Origin: Saccharomycopsis fibuligera x Saccharomycopsis cf. fibuligera | Taxonomy: Eukaryota; Ascomycota; Saccharomycetes; Ascoideales; Saccharomycopsidaceae | Direction: 5' to 3' | Assembly (NCBI GenBank): GCA_001936135.1 | Contig: CP012812.1 | Coordinates: 1,860,001-1,924,000 of the forward strand | DNA: 64,000 bases | Shown: positions 20,053 through 31,834 of the stretch, one piece after another | How the letters are laid out: every line of letters starts with the position of its first letter | Numbering within the stretch: the stretch's first letter is position 1 | Notes under the pieces: model-generated | What the model was told of the DNA's origin: nothing | Database searches by the model: none | The model's input: only the letters and a program-made list of their open reading frames with translations | Position numbers and translations under genes: made by a program

Positions 20053-20887
20053 ATGGGAGACCATAGTACAATTAAGTTACATTATACCAACAAAATGGAG
20101 AAGGAGTGGATTGAAACTGCTTCGGGGAACAGAATCTCAAAGAAGAGCGGTATCAGTGGGGCTTCCAATATCTTGCTCGCAGGTAATGTAAGTACTCCAA
20201 TTTGATCAGCACAAAATCAACAGATGAAAATCTATGATTATAAATCAATTCAAGTTTCCTGGCATCAACTAATATAGTTTAAATTAGACCACAATATGCC
20301 CGGATGCCAAACTAGAAGCGAATGTTAAACTTAACGACAAAAATCAAGCTGCTATACAAGTTGGTAAGTTCACTTACTTTAGCTCCCATGTCGATATCAC
20401 TCCTCCATTCTTAGGTTACAAAAAGGTAGCGATTCCCATATCAGCAGCACCAAACTCTACCTCTTCCAATAATAATAATAGCCAAGAATCAGATGCTTCT
20501 TCTCCACAAACAACTAAGGTAGCAACACATACGAAAACACAACTAGTACGTATTCACAACGGCAGCAAAATTGGCTCATTTGTCTATATTGGCCCCCACA
20601 CAAAAGTACGAAGCGCTACAATAGGCAACAGAGTCCGCATTGAGGCCAATTGCTATATTGGCAATTTGAGTGTCATATATAGTTGTTGTGTCATTAAGCA
20701 AGGTACTGTAGTGCCCGATAATATGGTAATTCCTGCTTATAGTTACGTGGAAGGCAAAGCGCCAAATTTAAGGATTATTGATTTGCCTAATGGATTTAGG
20801 AGATCGATTGAGGATAAGGCAAGAGAGTTGTATTTGGGGGTGGAGCCCACTGAGGCCGATGATTTGGAGTTTAGTTTGAGTTATTGA
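20053..20887 (+). CDS. Dynactin subunit p25 (DCTN5-like)
   Basis: Two exons: 20053-20187 and 20288-20887, with a 100-bp intron (donor GTAAGT at 20188, branch-like ACTAAT, acceptor TTAG at 20287). The product is 244 residues. Exon 1 has WIETASGNRISKKSGISGAS, close to human p25 [20 protein letters not shown]. Exon 2 encodes a left-handed beta-helix: VGKFTYFSSHVDITPPFLGY, then IGSFVYIGPHTKV, GNRVRIEANCYIGN and CVIKQGTVVPDNMVIPAYSY. In dynactin, p25 sits at the pointed end of the Arp1 filament and helps attach cargo, with p27/p62. A Ser/Asn-rich insert (about 95-130) is absent from the animal protein. An in-frame stop lies directly before ATG 20053; ATG 20095 is an alternative start. To my knowledge p25 is absent from S. 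cerevisiae. Confidence 0.85.
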
Positions 20888-21931
20888 GAAGTTTTGCGTT
20901 TTGTATTTTGCATGATTAATTTATGACATACAACATTCATGTGTAATGATGTCTCTGACAATTTTTTTTTTTTTTTTAAAAGTTGTAGGATGATAAGGGT
21001 TACCATCGTCAAAAAGCAAAGATTTCTGCAATGAATCTAAAGTTTACGAAAAAAAATCAGACTATTGTTGAAGCATTGCTTTAAAGTAATTCTATCAATA
21101 CTGTTGTTTAATGAGTATCATTGTGTTATAGTATTTGGTTTATAAGACAACCTTTATTTCAATTACTATCTTCGGAATTCTTTGACTTTTTATCTAATTA
21201 GTTTAAATTTATTTGTCAAACTACTGCCATGTGTGCCTCTTTACCGGCGTTGCCTATGATATCTAGATAATGGTCAAAAAAACTTTACTTCCATCTCTTC
21301 CAATTTAATTTTTTACCAACGGAATCTGATGCAGTTGGTGTTCTTATGAAAAGTACTCGATTCAGTGCGCTACAAAGTTATAATCATTAAATATACTTAT
21401 ACAATTAATTTACAAATGGTTCTGAGATAGGTGGAACATGCAAAACAGTAAAATTCGAATACGCATCTTGTATCCATTAGTCTGCGAAGCAAAACAGTAA
21501 AAAGAAAAAAAGACGAAATCTTTGATGATGAAAGTTACCTAGCAAACACTGATCACTCAAGCTAAATTCATAGCACTTTAATAATTCAAGAGCAGCAGTA
21601 TTGCCTTATTAGAATAAAAACTTATTTGACTTTGCAATTGGAATACAAATGTTCAATCATTATGCCAGCATTTAGCTATGTCAGCCACCGGCATTATAAT
21701 TGCTTAATATTGAAGTGGCCGATAAAGAAAAAGAGGAAATAAAATAGTAAAAAAGAAGAAGAAATGAAGGAAACCGTTAAAAAGAAACTGTTAAAGAGAA
21801 TATTAGGTATCATGCATGAAAAGTAAAACGTAAAATCATAAATTAATTAATAATGTCTGGTAGTAATATTAGTAATAATAGAAGTGATAATAATAAAAGA
21901 CAAAAATAAAAAAGCTAATAAAAAAAAGTTA

Positions 21932-21965
<34 letters not shown>

Positions 21966-22091
21966 TAAAACAAGAAGACAAAACAATAAAGCAAGAAAAC
22001 AAGAAAACAAGAAATGAAAGAAAATCGAATATCAACAGAGAAGAAAAATGTAACGCGACAATAACATCCAGTAGACCACTTCATTCCCCCT
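20888..22091. other. Convergent intergenic region dynactin p25/PRR1-like
   Basis: 1.2 kb of AT-rich 3' flank for two convergent genes, with an A run of 30 nt at 21934-21963. No gene recognised. Confidence 0.5.
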
Positions 22092-24779
22092 TTAGCCCGA
22101 ATTTACTCTCAATTGTTCCGGCAATGCATTAAAACACCAATTAGTCCCTAATATAGTCTCTGCACTCCATCTCTTATCCCTTTTGATCAATGCATTCTTT
22201 ACTATAGTTTTTGGCTCTTCCCAAAATTTGCTATCGTATTTGTATTGATAATGATTTATTACTGGTGAATTAGGCACGGTGTTTTCATTGCTACCGACGT
22301 TGGCATTTCCATTGGGAGTGACTTTTGCATTGGCAGTCAGATAATTGATGCTGATATTGCTGTTACTGATGTTGCTGGCGGTATTGTTGGCTGTACCGTT
22401 ACTATTGCTATTGGCATTGCTAATATCTGCAATCTTCTTGTTAGCGTTAGAAGTAGAAGCTGTGCTAGCTTCGCTGTTATTATCACAATTACTATTTGAA
22501 TTCTCCTCCTTAAAGAAATACCAAGCCCATTCAATCCTAGCAATCCGATGAGCAGTCCTTGATCTAACTCTAGTATTCCTAATGGCCCCCGTAATTGGAT
22601 TAATAGTAGGAGGTGGTGGATCAAAGGGTAATCTACCTTCCATTAATGCATAAAGTAAGACGCCTAGAGCCCAAGTATCGGTTTGTCTACCATCATATGG
22701 TAGTCCCATTAATAACTCGGGCGCAACATAATCTTCTGAACCACATCTTGTTTCTAGCATAATATTGGAAGGTTCAATTTTCCGTGAGAGACCAAAATCA
22801 GTCAATGTGATAATTGGCTGACTTATGAAATCATTATGGTTTTCCACGGCTATCAAGTTGCCTTCTTCCAAAGAAAGCAATCTCTCTGCCTCTATGTTAA
22901 CAAGCACATTTTCCAACTTGATATCCCTATGGACAATAAACTGCTTATGCAAATAATTCACCGCACTAACCAATTCACTGAAAAGCCGTCTTAACAAAAA
23001 AGGTTTAATTTGAGGCCGGTACTTGGAAGCAAGTTCAAATAAATCGCCCCCACAACAGTACTTCAACATGGTGACGTTATAATGCTCTTGAGAGATGCCG
23101 GAACCCAAGACTTGAATTATACAGGGGTGATGACAAGTGATTAGGATGTCTAGTTCGCGTTGTAAGGAGCTTTCTATTCTTGCTCTAGTGGCACGTTCTT
23201 GTGGGCGAGGTTGGTTGTTTTTGGTGGTGGTAATGGTCGGTAAATCGGTAATTTTCACAGCTACTAGCTGGAGTTGTTCCAATGAAGTAGTAGACTTGTC
23301 GTTGTTTGCCTCAGTCATTGCAGCAATATGTACGCTTTCATTGATAGACTTTTCATTGGTGGGAGGTAAACCATTCGGTAAGTTTTCTTTCGTAGCAACA
23401 TCAGAAACTAATTCACCTAAAACAACCGTACTGAACGACCCTTTACCTAAAACTTTTTTGAATTTCCAACATCTAGCCCGCAGTTGAAGATCATGACCGT
23501 AATATAACTTGTTGAATTTTTCCACACTTGGGTCAGTTACTACTCCTGTGTTTTGTACTTTTGCTGCCTGATTTCCTGCACGGTCTCCTGTTTGACCTAC
23601 GGCTTGACCTCCTGCTTGACTTTCAGCTTCTGTTGTTGCTGCTGCTGTTGTTGCTGCTATCTGGGTTGATGTATTATTTTGACTTCCTAATACTACATTC
23701 CGCTTCTTCGAGCTACTGGTAATCGTATCTTTTGCGGCATGCAAATTATTGACATCATTATGCAATTCTCTCTTTATGGAGGAATCATTGATTATTCCAG
23801 AAGCCATCTTACTATCATTATGAAGTACGGTAGAAAGCAAATTGGAATCCTTGGGTAATGGGGTGGAAAAAAATCTCTTTTGCTGTTTAACTTCTCCTTG
23901 ACTTTGACTTTGACTTTGGCCTTGGCCTTGGCCTTGCAGGTGCGGCTGTTGCTGCTGTTGGTAATTTACTGCATACTCTTTTTTTCTTTTGATAATTACC
24001 AGATTCAACGGTTGTGGAGTATCTTCAAGTTCCATAGAATTGCTTCTTTCTTTTGCTTCATTTCTATTGATTGCTGGTTCTTCAAGATGAGTTGATGTTT
24101 GAGAAACATATTCAAATGACAAATTTGAGTGATTGTAATTGTGGTTGTGGTCGTGGTTGTGGTTAATATTGAAGCTAATAGTTGTACCTGAGGGATGCAA
24201 ATGATTACTCAAATTGCCCAGATTACCATGAGCTATATTACCGTTTCCACTACTGTGCAACGGATTAGCACCAAGCAGACTTTCATGTTTCGAGACATTT
24301 GCCTGAGAAGCCTTATGCCATGAAAACGGTACACTTTCATGATAAGCCAGCTTACTACCAGAATCACTATTGATATTACCACCACCAGCATTTATATTAC
24401 CATCAAAGACCACTGGTGATGGTAAACAAGTCACCGAATGTATCACTGGGCTTCCAGCACTAGAAGAATTATTAGAATAAGTTGACCTCACTGATCCAGA
24501 ACGTTTTAATGGTGATAAAGATTTATGTGAACTTATGGAATTATTGCGTTTTGGAGAGTTACCGGTGCTAGTAAAGCCAAAGAGACTGCTAGCTTTTGGT
24601 GGTGATAAGTCAAACGGACTGAAAACTTGTTGCTTAGCTTGTGTTGCGGTGGCTATGGTGTTTCCATTTGGTTTGGAGACTCCAGTTGAGCTATGAGGTG
24701 TATCAATCGTGGATATCGGCTCAACCGTTGGAGTTTTAGGAATGCTTAAATGTAATGTAGGAGTCTTTTGCTTTGAATC

Positions 24780-24841
<62 letters not shown>

Positions 24842-25082
24842 GCTGCTGTTGCTGCTGTTGCTGAAAATGTGGCTGATGTGACAACGATGAAATTGGACTT
24901 AATTTTGGGTGAGGAAAGAATAAATCGTTACTATTGGTGCTGGTGTTGATATTGCTGTTGCTTTGAGGTTGAAAAGCGTTTCTATTTGAAGATGGCAAGG
25001 TTGTTTCATTTTCAGTGCTATTGCAATTGGAATTGCTTGGTTCCTTGCTTGTCATATTGTCACTGCCATGGTTATCTGACAT
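22092..25082 (-). CDS. PRR1: PRR1-like serine/threonine protein kinase
   Basis: A 996-residue kinase. The N-terminal 550 residues are low in complexity: a poly-Gln tract of about 28 residues (24781-24861, mostly CAA) and Ser/Asn/His-rich stretches. The C-terminal kinase domain has LGKGSFSTVVLG (P-loop), VAVKITDLP (catalytic Lys), VHRDIKLENVLVN (Asp 720), LTDFGLSR (Asp 762) and RCGSEDYVAPELLMGLPYDG, then TDTWALGVLLYALMEGRLPF. The CGSEDYV.PE.LMG.PYDGR block and the later RTAHRIARIEWAWY match Prr1/Npr-group kinases. Prr1 inhibits pheromone-induced signalling in S. cerevisiae. A Ser/Asn-rich insert of about 90 residues splits the end of the domain. The start is the first ATG (MSDNHGSDNMTSKEP); the frame runs a few codons further up without an ATG. 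The Prr1/Prr2 paralogue choice is inferred. Confidence 0.8.
24781..24861 (-). repeat. CAA/CAG microsatellite coding poly-Gln in the PRR1-like gene
   Basis: About 27 in-frame Gln codons: a pure CAA block (read on the minus strand) with CAG interruptions at the N-terminal side. Likely length-polymorphic between strains. Confidence 0.9.
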
Positions 25083-27666
25083 GTCTTGGCTGTTCAACAA
25101 TCAGATCAAAGTCTTGTGTTGTGATGTAGTTGTTAAAGTGCAGCTCTTGTTGCTTTGAATACTGAAATGGGGGAAGGGGGGAGGCAATGCGACAGATTAG
25201 TTCAATGATAAGGAGCGGCAACGATTTATTAATTAGACCCTATAACTATAGTCCAGCACTACTTTTCAGACTTTAAAAGTTTTGGTTTTTTGCAGTTTTT
25301 TACTTTTGGTTAATCGCAGTTATTTTTTCATACGCAGTCGAAGTAAGGGTGCAATGCTGACAGCCAATGATAAGCTTGATAATGAAGAGTGGTGTAAAGC
25401 ACTTGAGTTGAGTGAAGTGGAGCTGAATTTATGGAAAAAAAAAAAAAAAAAAAAAGTTTCTATTTTTGGTTGCTGAGTTTTTCCGCTGTTGAGGAAATCA
25501 GTCAGTGTATGAGGAATGCGCAAGATGAGTACAGTGAAATGAAGCAAAACCACCGACGGATGTATTTGATACTGCAGCCAAGAGCTGATGTATATATATA
25601 TATAAGAGAATATATAATCTTAAAGGCAAGGGGTAATGTTCTGGAGTCGGCCGTAACTGGGAGGCAGTGATGGCTCCTATTTTTAGCAAAGCCAAGCTAT
25701 GTCTCGGTGGACAAAAAAAAAGTCTATTTAAACTTGACTACTATTATAATGACAATAAGAAACATAGTCATATAATACACTGCAGTGCACAAACCTACAA
25801 TTGCGGTCGCAATATATACGGTACCGGTTGATGACTTGATAACGTAAAAACCCAAGGAAAGGTTCTTTCTTAGTAGTGGGGAAACTAGAACTCAGACGAA
25901 GACTGGAGCTGGTGCCGAAAAATGGAGATAACCACTTGCCATCTTACGATAACAATCAACCAATTCTGTGGAGCTAATGGGTCTGGAATTGGAAGCAAAA
26001 CCGCTTCTTTGTGCAGCAGCTCCGAGTTATGATTAGCGGTGATAGCGATGGCAATGCGTTACAGCTATAGTATATTATCCGCGACAAAACCTTTGATATA
26101 CAGTGGTGCCATAATCAACAAGCAACAAATCTAGCTAACTGGAATAGTTCTGCGTTTCAAAGACACTGATTGTTGTTTGAACAGCTTTATTGCAGTGGCT
26201 GGTATTAAATTTAAGCATTTTTGCATTTTTGCATTTTTGCATTTTTTCATTTTTGCAAAGCGCCAGTTGCACCCCCAGTTTTACATGCTGAAAGAGGATA
26301 TTTCTGTAGCTCCAATAGGGGTGCACCGGAGTATACACTGCCACCTGCTTATTTGCTCATGAAAATCCCCTCTATCGAGTTGCCGTTTTGGGAAAGTTGC
26401 GGCTGGATATTTTACTTAGTTTTCGATTAAGATAACTCATTCAAACTAACAGTGCTGCTAATATTACTACTATTATCGTTTGTTTGTTTTTCAACACATG
26501 GTTTATAGTGATTCTAAAATTTGGTTTTTTGTAGTGAGTGTGGAAGTTCAACTTAACATAAAGGCTTTGACTTTTAATTTGCCGTTGATTCAATACTGAA
26601 CAAGGCTTTTGCCAAACTGAAGACTACAAAACAAAATAAATGAGAAGCCGCTTAAATAATAATTCTTTCCTGCAATAATAGGGCCTTTGGCGGATATAGT
26701 TTAGCCATCTTTGCCACCTTGACCGCTTTGTATTCCATTAGCCTTTATTTCCAACAGGTAGGCTATTGAGTATACTTGTCGACAGTTTACTGAAGCTCCA
26801 CGCACCAGCCAACAGAGGACCGTTGCTTAGACAATTTCGTATAATGCATACATTTTCAAAAGAAAAAGAAAAAGAAAGAAAAAAAAATAAACTTATCTGA
26901 AGTCCATAAACCATCTACCATTCTCCTGTGTAATGTAGCCATCTGATAACTCAAAAATATCTTTGTAGAATGGGTATATATAGACAGCTGCAGCTATGAA
27001 ATTACTTAGAAACGTGGGGCCGGAGGCCGAGCATACAAAGGTGGTCGGTTGTTCTGCCGTGTAGCATATCAGTAGGGTGTTGTTCAAGGGTTATTTACAG
27101 AAAGTCTTTGGCACCTTTGTATGAAGCAACTTTTAAATATTACTCAACGGTTGCTAGTTATTTTATTTTACCATCATGAATGTACAAAAAAACAGGGTTT
27201 TCGTTTTATAAGGCGAAAGAAAACATGAAACAGGAACGCAAAAGTTAGTATAACATATACAGGAGAATAACTGGAAAAATTGCTAACACTTAAGGAGTTA
27301 GACATGTAAAATAAAAATCATAATATACATTCAATAGAGAACTGGACTTAACCGAGTTTATAAGCACTGGAGCAAAGCAAAGTAAAGTGTAAACGCATAT
27401 AATGATGTAATAATAATATAGAAAGAAAGTAGTAATAATGACAACAATAACAACAACAATAATAATAATAATAAACCCAAAGTAGTAAGCAAAAGACGAA
27501 AATAAACTGAAAATTATAAGCACAGCTCAAACAGAAAAAAAAATTTACAGAAGTCGTAACCAAACATTAGGAACAAAAAAAAAAAAAAAAAGGAAACAAT
27601 TGAAAAAATAATGAATGAAATATGTGATGGTTAAAAATAATAATAGTAGCAAAAGACGAAGTATAA

Positions 27667-27709
<43 letters not shown>

Positions 27710-27848
27710 AAACAGAAAAGAATTATTATGAAAATAGAAAAGGGCATGAAAACAAAAGAAAAACCGTAACATTTTCACTCAATAAAAATGCAACAGTAAC
27801 TTTCCTCTTTTTTTGATTCTTTTTTTTTTTGTTTTTTTGTTCTTTTTT
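25083..27848. other. Gene-free region upstream of the PRR1-like gene
   Basis: 2.8 kb with no supported gene: promoter of the PRR1-like kinase and 3' flank of the zinc-cluster factor. It contains A runs at 25435-25455 and 27670-27707 (38 nt, the longest in the window), a tandem repeat of TTTTTGCA (about 26217-26260), and T-rich/A-rich low-complexity DNA at 27.3-27.8 kb. Confidence 0.5.
27670..27707 (+). repeat. Poly-A run, 38 nt
   Basis: The longest homopolymer in the window, about 140 bp past the stop codon of the zinc-cluster gene (poly-U on its transcript strand). Confidence 0.9.
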
Positions 27849-29630
27849 TTATGTTCTAGCGTTTTTAACGTTTCTAAACCTTGTTGGAACGTTGATCTGT
27901 AATCTTTCCATCTTATCTTCAGTTGATTCCATTTCCTCATCATCACTTCCTCCACTGCTACTACCACTGCTACTGCTACCACTTGATAATATTGCCGAAG
28001 TTGCTGAGCAGGTACTCATTGATGATGAGTTTCTTCTTCCTGTGCCGGTGTTCCCGCTGGTCTCTTTGGAAATTCCCGATTTAGTTGCATATTTTCTTGA
28101 TCGGTTACTCTTCAAAATATCAGCTCTTGTAAAACCTTTGGAAAATGCACACGGGACATTTTTGCATTTACATGCAGTGCAGCCTTTAAATCTAATAATC
28201 TTGGTAGGCGTCTTGATAAATTGGCAATCTACCTGCAAAGCAGTAGTAGAATTAGTAAATGGTTTTGGAAAATCCACATCAAATTCCAAATAATTCTCTT
28301 TATAAATCTGTCGTAGTTTTTTCTCCGGGATATTGTAATCTCTTGGGTTAAAATGTTTTAACACTTCGTTATTAGCAGCAAATTCCTTGTGTTCCTTGAG
28401 AATAACTATTTCGGCATCACATTTTACTTTCCGAACTCTACATGAATCACATGAAGGACCTGTTCTTTGCCTTCTTTTTTTCTGCTTAGTCATATCCATA
28501 ATCACGTTTTCATTAGTGAATTTCAAATTTTGCATTGGATCCATATAGCCAACATTACCATTATAATTTGCTTGAGCCTTGGCGGCGGAATTATTTGCTA
28601 CAGCTACAAGAGTAGCAACAGCGGCAAATGAGTCTTTTTGTGTCGGTGAGACATTGCCGTTGTTATAGTTGTTGTAGTTGTTATAATTATTGTAGATATT
28701 TTTATCGTTATAATTGTTGTTATAATTGACATTATTGTTGTTAGGCATTGGAACAGCAGCTTTTGGAGCAATGCAGTGTAAGCTATTTTCATAGGACAAC
28801 GTATCCTGGTTATAACCAGAATATGCTTCTGCATTATTTGTGGTATTAGCTTTATAAAGCAAATTACTTCCCAGAGAAGGTATTGGAGATGGGGTTTCAG
28901 AGCTAAAGATTGATGAATTCACTGAAGAGATAGAAGCATGTCTGTTGCGACTGAAATTTGAGTCTGTTGTCGCAGTATTGGCACTGCTACTAGATATACT
29001 GTTATGGTGGTAATATTGTGAATTCAAGGGTTGAGGTTGAGGTTGAGGTTGAGGTTGAGGTTGAGATTGAGATTGAGATTGTTGCTGTTGTTCGGGGAGC
29101 AAACCCCCGCCAGAATAACTAAGCTCATTTCTAATTGGTGGTAAAGTATAATTGTTTGAATGCATCATAGTTAAAGATCTGATTGGTGGGAGTTCAATGG
29201 TACCCAATGACTTGGATCTGTTGTTACGAGTGGCATTTCTATCCAATGGGGTTGTCTTATAGGAAGCCAAGCTTGCTTTTGAGTGATGCGTATTGTTGGA
29301 TAAACGAAAAGGAGGAATAGAGCCAATGCTGCCTGAATTTGATGACGAATTGCTGTTGCAGTTACTGTTGTTGCAGTTACCGTTGTTGATATTGATATTC
29401 TTGTTGTAGTGCGGAAGTGGATGAGAATGAGAATGTTGCTGGTGAGAAAGAGGCGGCGGTGGGTATTGATCCAAAGATGGCAACAAGATTGGAATTTGAT
29501 GTTTTGAGGACAAGGCGCTATTACTAGAAGACGATGATCGTGGAGGAATAATATTAGAATTACTGGATCTGCGAGATGATGGCAGTTGATGAGTTGGCCC
29601 ATTATACGAGCCCAATATTGCTGGATTCAT
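27849..29630 (-). CDS. Zn2Cys6-type transcription factor, SUT1/SUT2/CZF1 group
   Basis: A 593-residue protein with a low-complexity N-terminus (Ser, Asn, Gln, Pro, including repeated Gln-Pro and Asn-Asn-Tyr units) and a C-terminal DNA-binding domain. RRQRTGPSCDSCRVRKVKCD gives Cys 394, 397 and 404. The second half of the cluster, GCTACKCKNVPCAFSKGFTRADI, gives Cys 484, 487 and 494. The 80-residue gap between the halves and the end CxFSKGFTRADI are features I recall from yeast Sut1/Sut2, which control sterol uptake and hypoxic and filamentation genes. In Candida the related Czf1 controls filamentous growth and white-opaque switching. Which paralogue this is cannot be settled here. A short Ser/Gly-rich and acidic tail follows. 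The gene has almost 7 kb of gene-free DNA upstream, suggesting complex regulation. Confidence 0.8.
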   Translation of the reverse strand: MNPAILGSYNGPTHQLPSSRRSSNSNIIPPRSSSSSNSALSSKHQIPILLPSLDQYPPPPLSHQQHSHSHPLPHYNKNININNGNCNNSNCNSNSSSNSGSIGSIPPFRLSNNTHHSKASLASYKTTPLDRNATRNNRSKSLGTIELPPIRSLTMMHSNNYTLPPIRNELSYSGGGLLPEQQQQSQSQSQPQPQPQPQPQPLNSQYYHHNSISSSSANTATTDSNFSRNRHASISSVNSSIFSSETPSPIPSLGSNLLYKANTTNNAEAYSGYNQDTLSYENSLHCIAPKAAVPMPNNNNVNYNNNYNDKNIYNNYNNYNNYNNGNVSPTQKDSFAAVATLVAVANNSAAKAQANYNGNVGYMDPMQNLKFTNENVIMDMTKQKKRRQRTGPSCDSCRVRKVKCDAEIVILKEHKEFAANNEVLKHFNPRDYNIPEKKLRQIYKENYLEFDVDFPKPFTNSTTALQVDCQFIKTPTKIIRFKGCTACKCKNVPCAFSKGFTRADILKSNRSRKYATKSGISKETSGNTGTGRRNSSSMSTCSATSAILSSGSSSSGSSSGGSDDEEMESTEDKMERLQINVPTRFRNVKNART

Positions 29631-30863
29631 TTTCGATGACTTTTGAGTATTGGTTTAAATTTTTCCGTAAAGTTTTTTAAATCCTGCTGATTTTGGTATA
29701 CTTTCTGTATTCGGGAACAATGTTGGGAGAGAAACAATCAAATGGATAAAAAAAAATAAGCAGGCACTAATGTTGAATTGATATATGTGCTATGAATAAA
29801 TAATAATGAAAATTCCTATAAAACTGAATCTGATAGGCATATCAATAAACGAAACATTAACGGCTTGTGGGCTTTTATTTTATCTTTATTTTTTTTGGGT
29901 TTGATTCCTGTTCGCTTAGCATAACTTCCATCTGCAAGCATGGAAAGTCACTGGAAACAAACAGGAATTCCTTAGCCAGATATATATACCATGGTCCACT
30001 GCACTAGCTAGCTAGCTGGCTCCAGTCAAACTGCGCTGCTGCCAGCTCCAGCTCAAGCTGCCGCCTGGCCACTGGCGCCCGCCTGGCGCTACTTAACGCT
30101 TGCAGTAAAAGATGCGGCGACATACTTGGGCCTGCACTAGCATGCCTCTAAGCAAATTGTAGACCATGCATGCAATGCGGGCAAAAGGCCTAGGACCCAC
30201 CGGGAAAAAACATGTTTTGCATGTACTAGCGCTAGCTCGCGCTAGCTAGCGCCAACTAGCAGTGGCTCGCATTGCAGTACCACTGCCAGCATTGAATCAG
30301 CTACGTCATATATGAGCTATGTACTGCAGGACAGCTGCACCATACCTGCTAGAGCACTGCAGTTCTCCCCACCCCAGAAAACCTTGAACGTTGTGCTGCC
30401 AGCATCCGCTGCAACTGCTGCAACCATTGCAGTGGGATTACACCAGTGCACAAAACTTAAAGACGCAAACGCCCGTCACTGCTTGAATCACTGATCACTG
30501 AATTATTGTTCTGAAGGTTATTGTTGATTTAAAACTATAGGGCAAAACTCCGAATCAGAAGGGGGAAAACTTTTAGAAAAAACCCCGGCGTAAACAGGCA
30601 AACAGCAAATGGCAAATCGCAACTGCTTGCAGACAGTGATGATGATGAAACTCTTTGTGAATTCGAAAAAAGCACAATAAATTGTACAACTAGAGTTCGT
30701 GAATAGGTTTGCCCGCACAAAGAGAGCGCTGTAGTTTATGTTTGTACTGCTATTGTTACTGTTATGTACAATATTGGAATATGACGATAGTGCTTTACAA
30801 CGCTTGCTGTTAGAGAAGCTTTATTAGGTATGCCTCGGCGATTGCAATGTTAACGTTGAGGAA

Positions 30864-30899
<36 letters not shown>

Positions 30900-31801
30900 A
30901 AAAAAATTGAAAAGAAATAAGGAAACCCATCTGAGAATGAGAGAGATTGAAAATGAGATTAAGATGGATTGTAATACATTAAGGTGTATGACCATCGCTA
31001 GGCAGCATGAAGTTCTCCGGGCGGAGTTACCAGTTTGTTTGTCATATTTGTGACGTTTCTCATTTGTACTTCTTGTTCTCCACGGACTACGCTTGCTGCA
31101 TGCTTAAATTCTATTTTGTGGCCAAAATCATGATGGCAGTTCAGCCATTTGCCTCGAGCTGGTGGGTTACCTATTATAGTAAACCAACTGGTGCGCTGAT
31201 GTACGCAGTTTGTATTGCGCGTAGTAACTTACAAGTCGAGTGTCAGATTACTTCCTTTGGACCCGACACATGGCACATTTAAGATTTTGCTGGAAAACTG
31301 GAGAACTTTTGAGAAAAACAAAACACTGACAACATCGGAGAACCAAAAAAGGGGAAACCTAGAAACTTTAAACTTGCAATGGCCTTCGACAAGTGTTTCG
31401 GACCAGTTTTATTATTCGCGGCTATAGCTAGGACCCGAGACAGAATGTACTGGCTATTACTCTCAAGTTTTTTTGTTTTTTTGTTTTTTTTTTTTTCGAA
31501 TGGTAAAAATGAATACAACTCCAACCTCAATGTTAGTATTTTTGTGGAATATGAGACCTCACTCCTGTGAATTTAATTCAAGTAAACCGTACTACTCAAG
31601 CGTCAATATATAGTTTACCGACTGATCATATCAAAGCTCCCGACCTAGTTTCGCTGATCCCCAATGAAGGGTTAAACAATACTCTATAGATTATGTTTTT
31701 TAAAGTCAATTTGGGATGGATGGACATAGACATGTCCCGCACCTCCGGCGCAGCGGCCGTTGCTGGCTGAGCTATTGCGCAACTTTGCAGTCTCGCTACT
31801 T

Positions 31802-31834
<33 letters not shown>

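Noticed and set aside
29171-29602. 143-codon frame within the zinc-cluster gene in another frame
   Set aside because: Shadow of the low-complexity N-terminus of the real gene.
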